A stretch of DNA of 64,000 nt from Serinus canaria (lineage: Eukaryota; Chordata; Aves; Passeriformes; Fringillidae), in the NCBI RefSeq assembly GCF_022539315.1, contig NC_066313.1, positions 70,807,934 to 70,871,933 of the forward strand, written 5' to 3'. This document shows positions 25,486 to 37,239 of this stretch, one piece after another; within the stretch, counting starts at the first letter, position 1; each line of letters opens with the position of its first letter. The position numbers were made by a program, and so were the translations under genes. The notes under the pieces are model-generated. The model was not told where the DNA came from, did not search any database, and was given only the letters and a program-made list of their open reading frames with translations.

Positions 25486-26304
25486 TAGAAGGCTGATCCC
25501 AGCTGGCTGTCAGACCCCTACTTTCCTGTTCTTGTCTGGGGCATAGTTAATTCTCCTCTTAGCAGCTGGTACAGCACTGTGCTTTTTGGATTTGGTATGA
25601 GAGCAATGTTGATGACACCCTAATGTTTTGGGGTTGCTGTGCAGGGGTTACCCTCAGTCAAAGATTTTCAGTGTCCTATGCTCTGCCAGTGTTGAGGTGC
25701 AAAAATACACATGAGGGGGCACAGTCAGGACAGCTGACCCGAACTGGCCAAGGGGGTGTGCCTTATTATAGAACATTACACCCACTAGATAAACTGGATG
25801 GAGTTGGCCAGGCAGGGCTGATCACTGCTCAGGGACAGGCTGGGTATTGATTAGGAGGTGGTGAGAATTGGACTGTGTATTACCTATTTCTCTAGGGTTT
25901 GGTTACTTTCTCTCCTCCTCCTCATCATCATAATAAATTATTATAATAGTATTTGTTATAAATAATTATATTTATGAAATTTAAATAAAACTATTTTAAG
26001 AATAAATACTTTAGATGTTATTGTTTATTAAAAAAATTAATATCTTATGTATTTTGATACAGTATATTTATATATTACGTAATTATTCTTTATCCCATTG
26101 ACATTATAGAATAATATGTTCATATGTGTTATGTGTATAGTGAAAAATATTATGAGTTAATGATGAGGATGATCTTATGTGAACCCATGAAGTTCAACAA
26201 TTCTCCTCCCTACCAGGGGAGGTGGAGGAGCAGGAGGAGATTGTAGGGGTGTGAGTGAGAATTTGAATTGTATTTAGCTGCCAGCTGGGATTAAACCACC
26301 ACAC
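25486..26304 (+). mobile_element. Avian ERV LTR-like repeat, family A
   Basis: Plus-strand blocks match a common avian endogenous-retrovirus LTR that I recognise from memory. They are CTTAGCAGCTGGTACAGCAC near 25558, TTGGTATGAGAGCAATGTTG near 25592, GGGCACAGTCAGGACAGCTG near 25718, and a GAACTGGCCAAGGGGG segment followed by GATAAACTGGATGGAGTTGG near 25790. The right end has TTAGCTGCCAGCTGGGATTA followed by AACCACCACA, ending at 26304. Between about 25925 and 26200, where a T/A-rich polyadenylation region is expected, there is an expanded AT-rich stretch. No viral coding region is attached, so it behaves as a solo LTR, inactive and diverged. The left edge is uncertain by about 30 bp. Confidence 0.75.
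25925..26200. other. AT-rich expansion inside the family A LTR
   Basis: The stretch is almost entirely A and T, with many ATTATA, TTTATTA and ATAAATA strings and no internal repeat unit. It sits where the family has an AT-rich tract before its 3' part but appears longer than expected. It may be slippage growth or an inserted AT-rich fragment. Confidence 0.55.
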
Positions 26305-27256
26305 CCACCCATCTGCTCTCTCTCATTCCCTATCCTCAACATGACAAGAGGAGAAAGAAGAGGAAAAAAAAATATCGCTTGAGACACAGACAGGGAGATC
26401 ACTTACAAATTATTGTCGCAGACAAAACATACTCAAATTGGGGAAAATTAATGGAATGCGTTGCCAAATAAAATACATGTGGAAGCTTAGGAACAAAGAC
26501 AGAAACTAAAACACCTTCCTCCACAAGCCATTCATTTTTCTCAACTTCAGTCCTTTACTCCCTGCATCCTTGCCACAAGTGTGACTAGTAGGGTGGGAAA
26601 CAGGTGGTTACTGTCAGCACAAAAATGTTCCTCTCTGCAGCTCCTTCCTGCTCCCCACATTTTTCTGACTCCATTGTGGGTCACCTACATGTCCCACCTA
26701 CATTCCTTCAGAATAAATTTGTTTCAGCATGTGTCCTCCATGGGCCACAGTCTAGACATCTACTCCGATGTGGTAGTCTCCACTGGCTGCAATGAAATAT
26801 TTGCTCATCTCCACAGGCTGCTCTCTGTGTCAGGACAATCTGCTCTAGCATGAGCTCTCAAAAGGTGGCAGTTTCTTCAGAAAATGTCTACCTGCTGCAG
26901 TCTACAATTTCTACAAGCTGCAGTGTAAATATCTGCTCTGATGTGGGCATCTCCATGTTCTGAAGAGAAATCTCTGCTCTAGAGTCTGGAGCATCTCCTT
27001 CCCCTCCCTCTCTGACTTGGGTGTTCACTGGGCTGCTTCTCACATTTTTTTCCAGATTTCATTCCTCAGTGTCTCTACAGTGTTTTGCCTTTCCCAACAA
27101 TAAATTCTCCTCAAGGCAATTAGCTCGGCTGATGGGCTCAGGTGTGTTACTCTGCTGCAGCAAGCTGAAATTAGCTGGGTTCAAGCAACCTCTGGCTTTA
27201 CACAGACCATCCCTGCAGCTACCCCTGCCTAACCTTGCCAATGTACTATGTATGCA
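26305..27256 (-). mobile_element. Avian ERV LTR-like repeat, family B
   Basis: Minus-orientation copy of the same family as 55837-56916. Shared blocks in order are CAGGGAGATCACTTACAAAT with TTGTCGCAGACAAAAC near 26392, TGGGGAAAATTAATGGAATG near 26438, several short CTGC-rich segments between 26630 and 26960, GACTTGGGTGTTCACTGGGC near 27013, GGCTGATGGGCTCAGG near 27126, and CCTGCCTAACCTTGCCAATG near 27224. The extreme left end of the family is missing where it abuts the family A LTR. Short open frames here on both strands (for example 26581-26853 and 27021-27314) are LTR sequence, not genes. Confidence 0.72.
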
Positions 27257-29592
27257 CAACTATACAGAGTTTCTATTCAGCACAGTCAGTGAAGTCTACA
27301 GAACGTGCAGATGATAAAATGTATGTATCTCATTTAGCTGAGTAGCTCCCTATGCTCAATTACTAATTCAGTCACCTAAATTCAGGTATTTAATGCCTTC
27401 CAGGAGCCCTTACGACATTCCTGGCTGAGATTCAGATGTTGATCTGAAAGAGGTGTGCATCTTCAAAGTCCTGTGTGTGATTTACCAGTTGCTTGAAGGT
27501 AATGGGGATGTCTCAGATGACATTGAGGCCTCATCCACTGATTTAACTGAACAAAGATTCAATTTGTTTGCTACATGCAGACATTTAGTGCCATCTGCTA
27601 TGTCTTAGGATATCCAAACATCTGGACAGTCTGGCAGATATGGTTCAGAATGACAGCAAACTTGTGGTTTTTTGGAGACACTGTTGGAAGACAGGTAGGA
27701 TAGCCCAGGAAAACTCTATGTCCTGCTGCTCAGGCAGATGAATCTCATTGTGGTCTTAGAAGCAGACAGAATCAAAAGCATAAACATAGTAATTTAATGT
27801 TGCTTAATCTTTCTTGCCATCATAAACTGACTGAATCACTTACAGCTGTTTCTGACCCTTATGATATCTGAAGCATTTGTATGGCACTAGCAGATATTTT
27901 ACAGGACCCACAGGAAACCCATCACATTCCAAGAGCCAGGTAGAAGACAGGCTGGATGTGCTGAGGCATGTAAACGCTTGTAGGCAAGGGAGTATTTCCT
28001 GATATTGAATTGAACACATCCCTTTTGCATGACAACCAAATAGCCTCCTCAATGCCTCAGTGATACTGCACTCAAACAGAAAGGTAGAGTAGCTGCCCTG
28101 CTTCCTTCTCTCTTTCATTGTTTTGTCTCAATCCTGCAAAACTCCCCTGAAGTCCAAGATTGTTGAGCAGCCATGAAGGCCAGTACAGTTTTAGATGTTC
28201 CTCTGGTGTAGTGAATAAGCACAGCTGAATTAACAGAGCTAAATAAATCAGACTGGATTTAGATAACTGACTCTATTTCTAATTTCTAAACACAGCTACC
28301 TATACAGTGCCAAAACTCAGTAGAATATTTCATTTTTCAAAATTTGTAATACACAGCCTCATCAATATACTTATCATTTCATGTAAGGCAGTAAAAAAAG
28401 CTTTTTTCATTTCTATCTGTAGTAGTTCTATTTTTGCTTGTCCATTTATCTTTAGAGATAGCAACAATCAGCACTTCCATAGAAAAATATTTTTGAACTA
28501 AAAAGCGTAATTGTAATTAGTGTGAAAGAACCTGATGAACAAACCCTCAAATGGAACAAACCCAGCTTCTCCTTTTATTCTTTTTGTGTAGAATTAATTT
28601 TATCCCCATATTTCTGGTTACTGGCATAATGTCATAAGAATTGCACTGATACTATTATCAATGTGAGCATGCAAGACTTTTGCAGTGCAGTTGGGTGCAG
28701 ACACAGCTACTTTCACAACAATTAAATCCTGTCAGTTCTAGAGAAGAGAAATTCTGGAAAAAATAAGTTATTAAAACCAGTTGAGAAAATTGTCTATTTT
28801 TTTTTCAATTAGGCATCTAACATTTCTGAATATCTTTAAAGAATGCTCTCCAAATTAGTGTCAAATATATGTGGCATATTAGTGGTGGATTTTGTTTTGA
28901 AATTAGTAAATATGAATAGTTGTTAAGGCTGATAAGGTCAAGGGCAATTTTACCTGTCTAGTTTTTGTTCTAACCAAAAAAGAATCTTGAAACAAAAAAC
29001 AAACCCAAAATTATTAAGAAATATTTTTTTTAATCTTTTCATCTCTTCAAGTCCTTGACCACAACACTGATTTTTTTTAAAAACAATTTTTACTTAGACT
29101 TCCTTCCCAAAATTTTTAATGGTGCGTGCAGGTATTTGACAGAAAAAAGAGGAAAACTAATGACACCAAACTAATAGAAGGTCTAAATGTTTCAGCTGAT
29201 TTCAGTCAAATCAGATTCACTGGTGCAAGCCTTGAATCCATTCATATTCCTACAGCTTCATGGAAATATGCAATTCAGTAGAAGCCGATTGATTTAGCAA
29301 CCATAACTACAAGACACTGCAATGCAAAACTGTCCAGAATTCCATGAAGGAGAGGACACATGAAATCTTCTAACCATTGGATAATTTTCAGAAAGGTTTT
29401 GTAGGCTTCTAATCCTGTTTAGTGAAAATACCTTGGATGAAGAGAAACATCATCTAAGAATTTGAATCTATAAAGATGCAAGGCATTTATTAGCTCTGTT
29501 GTAGACCTTACAGTCTTTGGCCAGACAGACTTTTAGTACGAATATAGAAATCTTTTACTCTGTTTTATAATATATAGTTGTTCAGTCCCATA

Positions 29593-29604
<12 letters not shown>

Positions 29605-29629
<25 letters not shown>
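29605..29629. repeat. (TA)n dinucleotide microsatellite
   Basis: Twenty-five bases of alternating T and A, preceded by a short TAAC repeat and followed by T-rich sequence. A simple slippage tract. Confidence 0.93.
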
Positions 29630-30479
29630 CTTTTCTTTTTTTTTTTTTTTGCATCTAGTTTAGGTTTCCTCATATGCTGTTATGTGTTGGCTTTTGCCAC
29701 CAAATTTTTTCCAACATCAATTAATTTCCTTTTTTTTTTTTACTTTTAAAATTTAGCACATTTGCTTTCAAATGTTAGACAATATTTTCTCCTTTACCAA
29801 CTGTCATGAAGTATAAATAAAAAAAAAAACCAAACCATTTTAATTTAAAAACCTACTTCAATCCTAGCAAAATCATAGGAAATGTACATGTATAGTTAGC
29901 ATAATTCATGTTGCTGTACATAGGGAATGGGAATCGACCATATAGGTATATCATTTAATGTCACAGATTGCTCTCCAAATTCCCCTGATTCCATGGATCA
30001 CAGTAAGATTTTTCCTTAGGGAGGGCAGAGTTTTCGCTTGGCATCTTATGCCTTTTAACATCCTTGTGACATCTCACATGAATTTAATTGTCATTACAGA
30101 AAGTCATGGGTAGTCCTCTGTTGTGTCTGCCAAGTGCATATAGATGTCAAATATCTTGGACCCTCCTTGTTTAGGAAATTTACTTATTTCCCTTAACTTC
30201 TTTGCCCATAATGGGAGCTTAGACTCCCAGCTTGTAGACTGGGAGGCACATAAATTTAGTATCCTTGACCTGAGTCCATGGCTCAGATGGTGGATACTGG
30301 AATCTTATCCACAACAGGAGCAAGTGTAACAGTCAAAATCCTTTTAATTTTTACTAAAAGGGCTGCACTGTGTTTATGGAGTTGAGAATTTCTGTAAGTC
30401 AGAATAATCTATTTAGGGCAGAAAAACTTCATTATTAATAAAACTGATTTATTTTAAAAGACAATTTCCTAGTACCTAT

Positions 30480-30840
30480 CTCCACTCCTTGGTTTTGCAC
30501 TTAACCTGTGTCACTCTGACTCCCAAGGCTCCTGGGAGGAGCAGGGTACCCATGGTGGGTGGGTCCTTCCTTGGCCTTGTGGCCCAACAAGGGGTTGTTG
30601 GGTCCTTCCAGCCCTGGGGTTTTTCAGGTCATTGCCCCCAAGCAACAGTTCCTGCCAGGAGGAGGAGAGTCCTTTGAGGGTGGACTGGGGAGTGGGGAGG
30701 AGCCTGCTCTCATCTCCAAGTGCTGGGAGACATCTGCTCTGCCCCTGCTCCTGTTGCTATCCCTGTCCCTGTCCTTGCATGACCACGTTCACTGTGGAAC
30801 ACTTCATTGGGCCAGGATGGGTGAGAAGGAGGACATGAAA
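30480..30840. other. GC-rich island of unknown nature
   Basis: About 360 bp are clearly richer in G and C than all nearby sequence, with GGTGGGTGGGTCC, GGCCTTGTGGCCCAACAAGG and a CCCTGT-type mini-repeat (CTATCCCTGTCCCTGTCC near 30758). Several short plus-strand frames overlap (30489-30677, 30559-30879, 30632-30838) but none has a recognisable domain. It could be a decayed retroelement, a regulatory island or an untranslated exon; I cannot decide. Confidence 0.4.
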
Positions 30841-32083
30841 TGCAAGAAACACAGATTCTATGTGTTTCCTTTTCAGTAGGTAGCTGCCAACATTTACAAA
30901 ATTGTTTTGTACAACAAAGGTCCTATTGTTCTTACAGAAATGCCAGGAAAAAAAGCGTGGTCTTTAGGCAGATGAAAAAAACCTCAAGTGACAATAGAGC
31001 CCAGTGAGTAGGGAACTAGAAAGAGTCTGCCTGAAAACTTTGATCTATTCCTGTCTGTGCCATTTATCTCCTGTAGATAGCAAAAAAGGATTCTGCATAT
31101 AAGTACTGAATTTAGAGCACATATAATCATGAGAAACAGCCTACATAAAGACTCCTCCAGAAAGTGTTTTCAAGCAACTGAACAGAGTTTAGGCTTCTGA
31201 CACAGTCATGTAAAATTAGATTGCTAAAACATATGGTGTGAATATATTTATCACTTTCAATTTTTCTGCTTTCCCTTAATTTTTAGTGGAAACATTAATG
31301 GCCTATATTCCCTGGAGGAAATGTAGTTAAACCTATGTATGTTTTATTTGCCTGAAATGAGACTGAAATTGAATTTAGGCACCCAAATTCCAGGCTGACA
31401 GTCTGGAAACACCTCAGCAGCTGCTAATCTGAGGGGCATCTCAGCCAAATGAGTACCACAATATTTTTCAGGGTGGAACATTTGCCACTTTTGCCACTTT
31501 TATGACAATGCCAAGCACATCAGTGTTAGATATAGCTAAGCAAATTATGAGTGCTTTTGTATAAACCACTGAAAGGCCTGCTATTTTCAGATTTCTGATG
31601 ATGCTGAATGGGTCAGTCCTTCTGTAATATTATTACTAGAACTTTCTGATGCATTTGGAATAATAGGCAATTTATTCAGATGCCTGTTTTTTACAGAACC
31701 CTTTTATTTTTTTCCAACTGAAAACAGTTTCAGGAATTCCTCAGTTTGCACATCAACCTGAGAGAATTTAAACTCAAATATCCTGGGATAGTGCTCTGAT
31801 TAACAGATTCATAATTAGCCATAATACCAAGGTGAAATCAGTTTTAATATTGAAGTTTTTTCCCTGTGATTAATGTACTTTGGGATACAGTTGTAAAAAT
31901 GAACAAAAAGAAATTAGATATGACTAGTACTGTGCAACTAGATTATTTTGCATGGAGGAAGGATGCAGGCCCTGGTCTCATGTTTGTCTATTATTTGTAA
32001 ATTTCATCCAGTGGTCAAGGATTCAAAAGCCACACCTGGGTATTCCTATTGTCAGGAAAAGGTCCCCTCCCTAATTTAAGAAA

Positions 32084-32481
32084 AGATCCATAGAACCATA
32101 GAATCATTTAGATTGGAAAAGACATTCAAGTCCAACCCTAAATCTAGGACTGCCAAGTCCCACTAAGCTATGTTCATAAGCAGCAGGTAGATACCTATTT
32201 TTTTAAATACCTCCAGGGAGACTGACTCATCTAATTCCCTGAGCAGCCTGTACCAAAGAAATTTAACCTAATATCTGTCACAACTTGAGATTGTTTCCTC
32301 TCATCCTGTTGTCTGTTACTTGAGAAAAGAGAACACCTTCACCTGGCTATAACCTCCTTTTGGGTAGTTGTAGAAGATTTTAAGGTCCTCCAAGAGCCTT
32401 CTTTTCTCCAGAATAAACACCTCCAGTTCTCTCAGCTGCTCCTCATAAGAGAAAATATTCAAATATGAGGATCCTAAAACC
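32084..32481 (-). mobile_element. CR1 LINE, 3'-end copy
   Basis: The left end CATAGAACCATAGAATCA is the reverse complement of the CR1 terminal octamers. The usual CR1 3' and C-terminal segments follow, including AAGACATTCAAGTCCAACCC, ACCTCCAGGGAGACTGACTC, GGTAGTTGTAGAAGATTTTA, TTCTTTTCTCCAGAATAAAC and CAGCTGCTCCTCATAAGAGA. It is 5'-truncated. An 11-bp direct repeat, AATTTAAGAAA, lies at both edges (32073-32083 and 32482-32492) and may be a target-site duplication. Confidence 0.9.
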
Positions 32482-33425
32482 AATTTAAGAAATATGTTCT
32501 AGTGCCTTGGCAACCTCTTAGTGAAAGAAACTTTTCCTAATAATTTGAACTTGATCAAACTCGTGGCCAGTGCCCTGTGTATCCCCTAACACAACAAGAA
32601 GAGATGAACTGTACTGGCTTGGTAACTGTCCTTCAAGTACTTGCAGGCAGTTTTAAATTAACTCTTAACCTTCCCTTAGTCATATTAAACACATCCAGCT
32701 CCTTCATACACTTGTTCTTGGATATGTGCATTTTCCAGGTTTGCTTAATTTTCTCCCCATCCCTCTGGAGGCTGGAGAGACAATCAAGAGTGATACAAAC
32801 TTGTGGCTTTGTTAGCACTGAGTGGAAAAAAATTTCCCTTTGTTGGTCAGGTACAATTCCCACAGTGAATCACAGAATGCCTTGTAAATTCAATTTTTAT
32901 TAATCCATTGTGGCTCCCAATTCCTTTTTGACAGAGCTGCTGCTCAGCTACTTGTTTGTCATGCATTATTGTTTGGTGTTCTTCTACTCAGGATGCAGAA
33001 AATGGCTTTTATTCCCTCAAGGAACTTAGGAGTTTTCCATTGGTCCAGTCCTTAAGTTCATCATGGTATTTCTAAGTCAGAGGTCACATTTTGTCTCATC
33101 ACCATGGCTATTCATAAAGATATTGAACAACATGTTCTTCACTATCAAACATCAAGTCTACACTAATTCCCAGTCATAAACAGATATGAAGCTATTGATT
33201 TATATCCTTTAAGCTCAGAAGGTTATTAGGTCAAAAACTTTCCAAAAGTCAAAATACTGTTGCATCTACCACTGTTAAACAATCCTTGTAGAAATTTTGT
33301 CTTAGAAGACAACTGAAGTTATTCAAACATGATTTTACATTATTAAACCCTTCCTGGCTGTTCATCTTCTTGACCTATATGTGCTCCTAAATGAATTCCA
33401 AGGCAATATCATACACTTATGCAGA
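32482..33425 (-). mobile_element. CR1 LINE, older copy covering 3' part to palm region
   Basis: A second, more diverged CR1 in the same orientation begins again at the 3' side (CTCTTAGTGAAAGAAACTTT near 32516). It passes the C-terminal region (CCTTCAAGTACTTGCAGGCA near 32631, CTCTGGAGGCTGGAGAGACA near 32763) and continues into reverse-transcriptase sequence (ATAAAGATATTGAACAACAT near 33113; GGCTGTTCATCTTCTTGACC near 33356). The short frames on both strands at 32577-32903 are LINE shadows. Frames are disrupted throughout. Confidence 0.78.
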
Positions 33426-33853
33426 TATAGAATGTATCAATATGTGGATCATATGTGATTGCACTCTGTAGTGATGTGCTGGCTTTATGCATGGTGAGAA
33501 AGAAAATGTTTGCTGTTTCCTTTGACCTTAGCAAATTTATTGGCAGCTAATATATTTCTAGAAAAACTGGTAAGATATATAGTCTGCCTAGGTAGACTGT
33601 GAGAAGAAAAGTAACAATGACACTGAGCCCAAAGGTTTGTGATTAGCCTTGCAATGTCTAGATGGTGGCTTATTACTGGTGGCATCTGTTGAGCTCAATA
33701 CTAACTTATTGTATGACTAGATAATGGAGCAGGCTATATCCTCAGCAAATTACCAGGTAATACAAATTGGATACCTCTGGAAATAAAAGCTTCTATTCAA
33801 AGGATCATCAGCGGGTTATAGAAAAGCCCTGACAAAAACCTGACGCTATTCAA
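33426..33853. other. Unassigned spacer between CR1 copies
   Basis: About 430 bp without recognisable repeat or gene. A 66-codon minus-strand frame at 33485-33685 has no known motif. Confidence 0.4.
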
Positions 33854-34730
33854 TCAAAGCAAAGGCAAAACTCTACACCTGGACTGAAATAAACATGCAC
33901 AGGAGTAAAGGCTGGGAAGTGACTTGTCTTTGTAAAACTTCATATAGTTAGGGATTGCCCAGCCCTCAAATTTTTGGGGGTCTCTCTGCAGGTTCTCTCT
34001 GCCTTCAAGGGGGTCAGCAGCTCCTTCCAATTTACTATCATCATCAAACTTACTTGGTGTACCTTTGATTTGCATTTCCAAGTCATTTATGAAGATGTTG
34101 AGGAGCACAGGGCCTAAGATGGAGCCCTGCAGAACCCCTCTAGTGATAGGTCACCAGCCTGATATCACCCCATTCCCTTTTCAAACACATCTCGTAATGT
34201 GTTTATCCAGTTTGCTGAACCTTTTCTCCTGATGGATGCTGAGAGAGACAGTATCAAAAACTTCACTGATTTAAAAAAATTACATCAACTGGCTTCCCTT
34301 GCTCAGGTAGGGTTCCCTTGTGAAAAGAAATTAAATATGACTAGCAGGACTTTTTACTCATGAAACCATGCTGACTGTGACTGATGACTGTTCAGGTGTT
34401 TTTCAGAACCTCCCAGAGTTATTTTCTCCATAATTTTATCAGTCATTGAAATGTGACTGACAGGCCTGTAGTTTCCAGGGTCAGACTTGCCTTTTTTGAA
34501 AACTGGGAAAACTTCAATTGACCGGGACCTCTACAGACTCCTAAGGCTGGTCAAAAAAGTAATTGAGAAAGTGCTCAATGATTTTTGAATACTTGTTGAG
34601 TATTGATGAATGCCATCAGGGCCAATGGACTCAGAGGGATCCAGCTGAAACAGCAGATTACCCACAAGTTCAGGGTTAGCTGGGAGTTTTAAAGGCCAGA
34701 ACATTTTATTGTAACTTGAATTATACTATT
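33854..34730 (-). mobile_element. CR1 LINE, reverse-transcriptase fragment
   Basis: The minus-strand frame 34108-33854 encodes LLNIFINDLEMQIKGTPSKF followed by DDDSKLEGAADPLEGRENLQ, the CR1 palm around the catalytic F-A-D-D box. Here the box reads FDDD (34037-34048), so the alanine is changed while both key aspartates remain. Further to the right the plus strand shows GACAGGCCTGTAGTTTCCAG near 34460 and TCAGGGCCAATGGACTCAGA near 34617, typical of the reverse complement of upstream reverse-transcriptase coding sequence. The 3' half is absent. Frames are interrupted outside the 84-codon stretch, so the copy is inactive. Confidence 0.9.
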
Positions 34731-36867
34731 TGCCATGATAGTAATTTTGAGATATTGATATAAAAATAATCTGTGAAGTAATTTATTGATTATGCATGCT
34801 TTATATACCTTTCTAAATTATTATTTGAACTCTACTTTTGAGGCTTACATGATTTTTTTATTGCAAGATTATCATTGCTGCTCAAAATTAAAGCAACTTT
34901 CAATACACTATCCAATAGGTCTTTATTCTTTCATGAGCTTTTGTTATTGATTACAATAGAGATAGCAAACTTCCAGAGGTGCATTTCCTATTTTTAAAGC
35001 TACTCAGTAGAAGGAAAAACTATTTAAATAGTTCAGCATATTCCTCAGCAAATAAGCTTTTAAAATCTTTTCAAAAATATTTGCACTTACGGCTCTTTAG
35101 TGACTAGGAAACTACTACAGACAACATTTTAGCTTCTAGAAAGAAAATTGCCTTAAATTCATTAAATATTTATATTTGTCTGCTTTCCTTGCTGGCATTT
35201 TATGAATAAGCAAAAGCAGATCCTGAAGATTGTCAATCCACTGAACAATTTCATATGAGAAATAAATAAAAGTCTGAAAAGCTGGAGCGTAATAGGAAAC
35301 TCACAGTGTCTGTATACATAAAATTGATCTCAAACCCTCTTTTTTAGTCTGAATATTAACTAGAATTACAAAAAAAAATTAATAAACCTTGCCTGCAGGT
35401 TTGACTTATATATCAGTGATTATTTGGGAAATCATACCAAAGCATTAGTTTTGTGGGTTTGGGCTTTTTTTTTTTTTTTTGGTAAGTGATGAAAGAAAAG
35501 TTTATTACTTCTATAATGAAATTATGCAAATCTCAATGGAAATAATTAAATATGGCTTTATCACATACTATTTTGAACCCTAGATTTCTAGACAATAAAA
35601 TTGTCTTCCCTTCCTGTTTCCTTTTTCAAATGCTCTCTATTCTCTGTTCACTGTACATTTATTTTCATATGGATGTTTACTGACGTTTTATAGTTATGGC
35701 AACAGAACTACATAAAATACTTCAGACTTTATTTCAATGATTGTAGCTTTCTTTTGCTTAACAAAAGAAGTAAAACACCCAGCAAAAAAAGCTCACAAGA
35801 CTGATCAAAACTTACAGAAAATGCTGAATATAGACCAATTACTTGGCTGTAGCTGAAAAAGCACGTAGCCAGTCATAAAGTTATTAATACCATAACTCAT
35901 TGCTACTGAAGCAGTAAAATGTTGATTAACTGTAACCTTAGAAACCCACCCACATCTCCCTACATTTCCCCAGCTTAGCTACCTACAGAACAAGCAGGTC
36001 ACAAGAAGACCCTCCCATAATCATCGACACATTTTCCTTTTAATTCCGTAACTCCCCCATAACCTGAAGTTTTTCCTGTATTTGTGCAACATCGATTCCT
36101 TAAAAATTATTCACAGACAAAGATAGGCCTATGCCATTACAACTACAGATTTTTTTATCATGTGTAGTCCAATAAAATTACAGAATGTGCATAAATCCAG
36201 TTTTGATCCTATTATTAATTATTCCTAATTCTTTCATCTTATTCTGAATTATATTTCTTTCTAATTTTTATCTTAATTGTTTTAACTGACATGTGGCAAG
36301 GTAGGAAAGTTATAGCAACTATTAAGACTCAACCTCCTTTTGAATGTGTGTTTCAGGTTTATTTTCCTCTAAGCTTTGCCCACCTTATTTTTTTTTTTTC
36401 TGGAAAAAAATATTTTTTATCGTGAAGGACTTCTTCTTTATGCTTGTATTTTAGGGCTGTTATTAACAGAATACAAAGGTAATATCTTATTTTGTAAGGT
36501 ATATTTAGTGGCTTTCATTTATTGTTTTCCATGTATACAGAACTTGGGGAACACAGCCCAGAGAAAAGATGATCTTCACAAATCACAACATGACTTTTGG
36601 AGAACAAAATTATTTGACCATCTAAATCATCCAATGCTGTTATCAAAAATGAGTAATATCTATAGCTACTTAGCTGATGCAGACCTCTGACAAATATTGT
36701 TAGGGCTTTGTCTCACTACACTGTGTCAGACACTGCATGGAAAGATTTAACTCTTTCAGCCTTCTTCCTGCAGCTCTTAATTTTGAATGTTGTTACACAC
36801 ATTTGTTGTTTTATTTTCATTGCTCAAAACTGTTTACAAGAGAAATACTGAAAAAGATTCCAGGAGA
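34731..36867. other. AT-rich DNA, no gene recognised
   Basis: No gene or repeat family is visible. There is a T run at 35466-35480 and another near 36388. The 104-codon plus frame at 36376-36690 begins in poly(T)-encoded phenylalanines and lacks a known motif. Confidence 0.5.
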
Positions 36868-36919
36868 GATATATTAGTCAAATATTAATTAGGAGTGATA
36901 TATTAGTCAAATATTAATT
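36868..36919. repeat. 29-bp tandem duplication
   Basis: The 23 bases GATATATTAGTCAAATATTA plus ATT occur at 36868-36890 and again, identical, at 36897-36919. This is a repeat unit of 29 bp, with AGGAGT as the only sequence between the copies. The identity suggests a recent local event. Confidence 0.93.
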
Positions 36920-37239
36920 CCACATGATTTTCTAATTTCTTGACTCAGTTTCTTTTCTATGATCTTTAGGCTACAATTCCAACATCAATGAGTCTCAGTG
37001 AAAAGAAAAATTCACCCCTTCACAAACACTCAAGTGTTTTATTATTGATTAGATATAATTTTAACTACTTTTCCAAAGGTTTCTAGTTTTGATCAACACA
37101 AGCTATGTATTATTGGGTTATATTAGCATATGCATTGCATATTAGTCCATCAAATTCATCCTGTTGTTTAATTTTAATATAGTTATTTGGTCTAGAAAAT
37201 ATTTCACATGGTATAGTGTGAAATTGGATATTGATTTTT

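Larger units (their letters stand above)
27257..32083. other. AT-rich DNA, no gene recognised
   Basis: No exon or repeat family is evident apart from a TA microsatellite (29605-29629), several long T or A runs (for example 29636-29651, 29730-29741, 29820-29830) and a GC-rich island at 30480-30840, listed separately. Open frames are short and unremarkable. Confidence 0.5.

Noticed and set aside
26581..27314. Several plus- and minus-strand frames of 60-100 codons
   Set aside because: They lie wholly within a family B LTR and are shadows of repeat sequence.
32577..32903. 108-codon plus-strand frame
   Set aside because: It is antisense to a decayed CR1 element.
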